From positions 1-15,761 of the forward strand of contig CAUQVP010000036.1 in assembly GCA_963521545.1 (NCBI GenBank): a DNA stretch of 15,761 nucleotides. Direction: 5' to 3'. The DNA comes from JABCPE02 sp963521545. GTDB taxonomy: Bacteria > Bacteroidota > Bacteroidia > Flavobacteriales > Weeksellaceae. Below, in pieces: positions 14,131 to 15,761 of the stretch. Positions within the stretch are counted from its first letter, which is position 1; each line of letters starts with the position of its first letter. Below the pieces are notes generated by a model. It saw only the letters and a list, made by a program, of their open reading frames with translations. It did not search any database and was not told where the DNA came from. The position numbers and the translations under genes are program-made.

Positions 14131-14237
14131 TGTTTTTGAAAAAACATGATTTTTATCATATAATCAGATAAAATATTTTATAAAAAACGCAGTTATATCC
14201 CTAATGACTAAAAGAAACAAACATAATAGTAAAAAAG

Positions 14238-14245
14238 TTTCTTTG
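14238..14245 (+). promoter_or_regulatory. Weak -7 candidate for the carbonic anhydrase gene
   Basis: TTTCTTTG followed by TA matches TAnnTTTG at 7 of 8 fixed or free positions, with the second base differing. It lies 41 bases before the ATG. It is the only transcription unit in the window whose best -7 candidate is imperfect. Confidence 0.3.
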
Positions 14246-14286
14246 TATTTAAAACTAAAACAATCAAAAATTTAAATTATAACATT

Positions 14287-15036
14287 ATGAGAAAGGTTCT
14301 TTTATGTGGAGCTTTTTTAGCTCTCACTGCGTGTTCAAGAGATGAGGAAGTTCAAATTCCTGATTCTAAACAAGCTCACTGGGATTATGAAAATCCTAAT
14401 TGGCATAATCAAGGGTATTCTGAGTGTGCGGGATTGGTTCAGTCACCTATTGACATCGTAACTACTGCAACTACAAAGGCAACGCTTCCTGCAATTACTT
14501 TTAATTATTCAGCATTTCCAGCTAAGGCTGTGAACAATGGGCATACTGTACAAATTAATACAGATGGAAAAAGTAGTATTACCTACAATGGAGTTGCCTA
14601 TAAACTTAAACAATTCCATTATCATGGACATAGTGAGCATTCTGTAGATGGGAAGTTCTCTCCACTTGAAGTGCATTTTGTTCACCAAAATGAGGCAACA
14701 GGAGCTATCGTTATTTTAGGATTATTGATTAAAGGAGGAGGAGCGGATAATGCTCAGTTTGCACAGTATATCAACTCGTTCCCTAGTGTTAAGAATCAAG
14801 AAGTTGCTACAAATAATACAATAAATCCATTGGCGATGTTGCCTAACAACAAAAAATATTATAACTATACAGGATCACTTACAACTCCTCCTTGTTCACA
14901 AGGGATGAACTGGATAGTGTTCAAAGATGTTGTTACAATTTCTGATGCACAACTTAAAAAGTTCACAGATTTGTATAATCATAATTATAGACCAATTCAA
15001 AAAACAGGAAGTAGAACTGTTTTTGAGTCCTTATAA
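14287..15036 (+). CDS. Alpha-type carbonic anhydrase, lipid-anchored
   Basis: This 249-residue exported enzyme interconverts CO2 and bicarbonate. A short signal peptide ends in the lipobox LTAC (acylated Cys16). The catalytic domain (about 30-249) has the alpha-CA zinc motif QFHYHGHSEH, with zinc ligands His111 and His113, and the third ligand His130 in LEVHFVH. Glu117 and the TTPPC motif (Thr199-Cys203) complete the active-site network. Cys47 (in YSECAGLVQSPIDI) and Cys203 are placed to form the disulfide common in bacterial alpha-CAs. Residues after Cys16 (SRDEE) are basic then acidic, resembling the lipoprotein export signal described in Flavobacteriia, so it may face the cell surface. The gene lies alone between tRNA-Cys and tuf and ends in a strong hairpin. 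Family and catalytic completeness are clear; surface exposure is inferred. Confidence 0.95.
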   Translation: MRKVLLCGAFLALTACSRDEEVQIPDSKQAHWDYENPNWHNQGYSECAGLVQSPIDIVTTATTKATLPAITFNYSAFPAKAVNNGHTVQINTDGKSSITYNGVAYKLKQFHYHGHSEHSVDGKFSPLEVHFVHQNEATGAIVILGLLIKGGGADNAQFAQYINSFPSVKNQEVATNNTINPLAMLPNNKKYYNYTGSLTTPPCSQGMNWIVFKDVVTISDAQLKKFTDLYNHNYRPIQKTGSRTVFESL

Positions 15037-15051
15037 TTAGGAAGAATAATT

Positions 15052-15086
15052 AAAAATCTCAAAGAATTTTCTTTGAGATTTTTTTG
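15052..15086 (+). terminator. Terminator of the carbonic anhydrase gene
   Basis: AAAAATCTCAAAG (15052-15064) pairs perfectly with CTTTGAGATTTTT (15071-15083) around an AATTTT loop and is followed by further T. It separates the carbonic anhydrase gene from the tuf promoter. Confidence 0.92.
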
Positions 15087-15137
15087 ATTTAATATATAAG
15101 GTAAAGAATAGAAATATATATTTTTTTATTTTTTTTC

Positions 15138-15165
15138 TTGATATTCAAAAAAATGATTATATTTG
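15138..15165 (+). promoter_or_regulatory. Promoter of tuf
   Basis: TTG (15138-15140), a 17-bp spacer and TATATTTG (15158-15165) followed by GCAC fit the Bacteroidota primary promoter. The spacer is slightly short. The leader would be about 40 bases. The GCAC after the -7 element is shared with the rseP and tRNA-Cys promoters. Confidence 0.65.
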
Positions 15166-15210
15166 CACACTGAATTGAAAAAATAGTTTAAACATAAAAT
15201 AATTTAAATC

Positions 15211-15761
15211 ATGGCAAAGGAAACGTTTAATCGTAGTAAACCGCACTTGAACATTGGTACAATTGGTCACGTTGACCACGGTAAGACTACTTTGACTGCT
15301 GCAATATCTAAAGTATTGTCAGACAAAGGATTGGCTGAAAAGAGAGATTTCTCTGCAATTGACTCGGCTCCAGAAGAAAAAGAAAGAGGTATTACAATTA
15401 ATACTTCACATATTGAATATGAAACAGAAAACAGACACTATGCCCATGTAGACTGTCCTGGTCACGCCGACTATGTTAAAAACATGGTAACTGGTGCTGC
15501 TCAAATGGATGGAGCTATTCTTGTGTGTGCTGCAACTGATGGGCCTATGCCACAAACGAGAGAGCACATCTTGCTTTGTCGTCAGGTAAATGTTCCAAGA
15601 ATTGTTGTGTTCATGAACAAAGTGGATATGGTGGATGATCCAGAATTGTTAGAATTGGTAGAACTTGAGTTGAGAGATCTTCTTTCTTCTTACGAATATG
15701 ATGGAGATAACTCTCCAGTAATCAAAGGTTCTGCTCTTGGTGCTCTTAATGGTGAGCCTAA
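15211..15761 (+). CDS. tuf: Elongation factor Tu, N-terminal part (cut by window edge)
   Basis: The first 183 residues of the GTPase that brings aminoacyl-tRNA to the ribosome are present. The G domain shows G1 GHVDHGKT (19-26), the switch I end RGIT (59-62), G3 DCPGH (81-85), G4 NKVD (136-139) and G5 GSAL (173-176). The start MAKETFNRSKPHLNIGTIGH is the standard flavobacterial N-terminus. Domains 2 and 3 lie beyond the right edge. Its own promoter lies directly upstream, behind the carbonic anhydrase terminator. In many Flavobacteriia tuf follows a group of tRNA genes and precedes secE-nusG-rplK; here the upstream neighbour is a lipoprotein enzyme, and the downstream side is not visible. Confidence 0.97.
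   Translation, partial: MAKETFNRSKPHLNIGTIGHVDHGKTTLTAAISKVLSDKGLAEKRDFSAIDSAPEEKERGITINTSHIEYETENRHYAHVDCPGHADYVKNMVTGAAQMDGAILVCAATDGPMPQTREHILLCRQVNVPRIVVFMNKVDMVDDPELLELVELELRDLLSSYEYDGDNSPVIKGSALGALNGEP

Noticed and set aside
14204..14275. 23-codon lysine-rich reading frame just upstream of the carbonic anhydrase gene
   Set aside because: It is A-rich by composition, overlaps the candidate promoter and has no supporting feature; not called as a leader peptide.
1..15761. Undescribed mobile, defence or CRISPR system
   Set aside because: No repeat-spacer pattern, transposase, integrase, toxin-antitoxin pair or cluster of unknown genes was seen; nearly all genes are recognisable housekeeping families.

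Overview
This window looks like ordinary chromosomal DNA from a low-GC member of the Bacteroidota. It most resembles the Flavobacteriia, probably the Weeksellaceae (the Chryseobacterium / Riemerella / Bergeyella / Elizabethkingia group). The grounds are the protein families present (an OstA-like LptA protein, a DUF3276 PUR-domain protein, a flavobacterial-type RpsA and EF-Tu), A-rich start regions without Shine-Dalgarno sequences, and a TAnnTTTG -7 promoter element in front of almost every transcription unit. The genus is inferred and was not tested.

Left part (1-1700): the N-terminal third of an RseP-type site-2 protease runs off the left edge. It is divergent from a nitrilase-family omega-amidase, which converges on a DUF3276/PUR nucleic-acid-binding protein across a shared terminator.

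Riboflavin/B6 part (1796-6690): a tight minus-strand operon holds ribE (riboflavin synthase), an NtrY-like sensor kinase 3 bp after it, and an ABC exporter half-transporter 6 bp after that. The exporter stops just after its H-loop. pdxA (vitamin B6 synthesis) is divergent, and its promoter faces the ribE promoter. pdxA ends in a hairpin terminator shared with the next minus-strand unit.

Envelope/metal part (6689-9693): a two-gene unit of a Fur-family regulator followed by an OstA-like LPS-transport protein. The Fur-family gene has a near-consensus promoter, an inverted repeat over the -33 element and almost no 5' leader. Next comes a small lipoprotein with its own terminator.

Translation part (9935-15761): rpsA (ribosomal protein S1, six S1 domains) has the longest leader in the window, with a long-range inverted repeat. 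It converges with a Uup-type ABC-F ATPase. Then come tRNA-Cys(GCA) with a promoter and strong terminator, a lipid-anchored alpha carbonic anhydrase, and the first 183 codons of tuf (EF-Tu), cut by the right edge.

I found no mobile element, CRISPR array, toxin-antitoxin pair, phage gene or defence island. No undescribed multi-gene system is evident. The points most worth a second look are the C-terminally truncated ABC exporter with an Asp-Asp Walker B, the Fur promoter/operator layout, the rpsA leader, the face-to-face ribE/pdxA promoters, and a tandem 11-bp repeat just behind the tRNA-Cys terminator.
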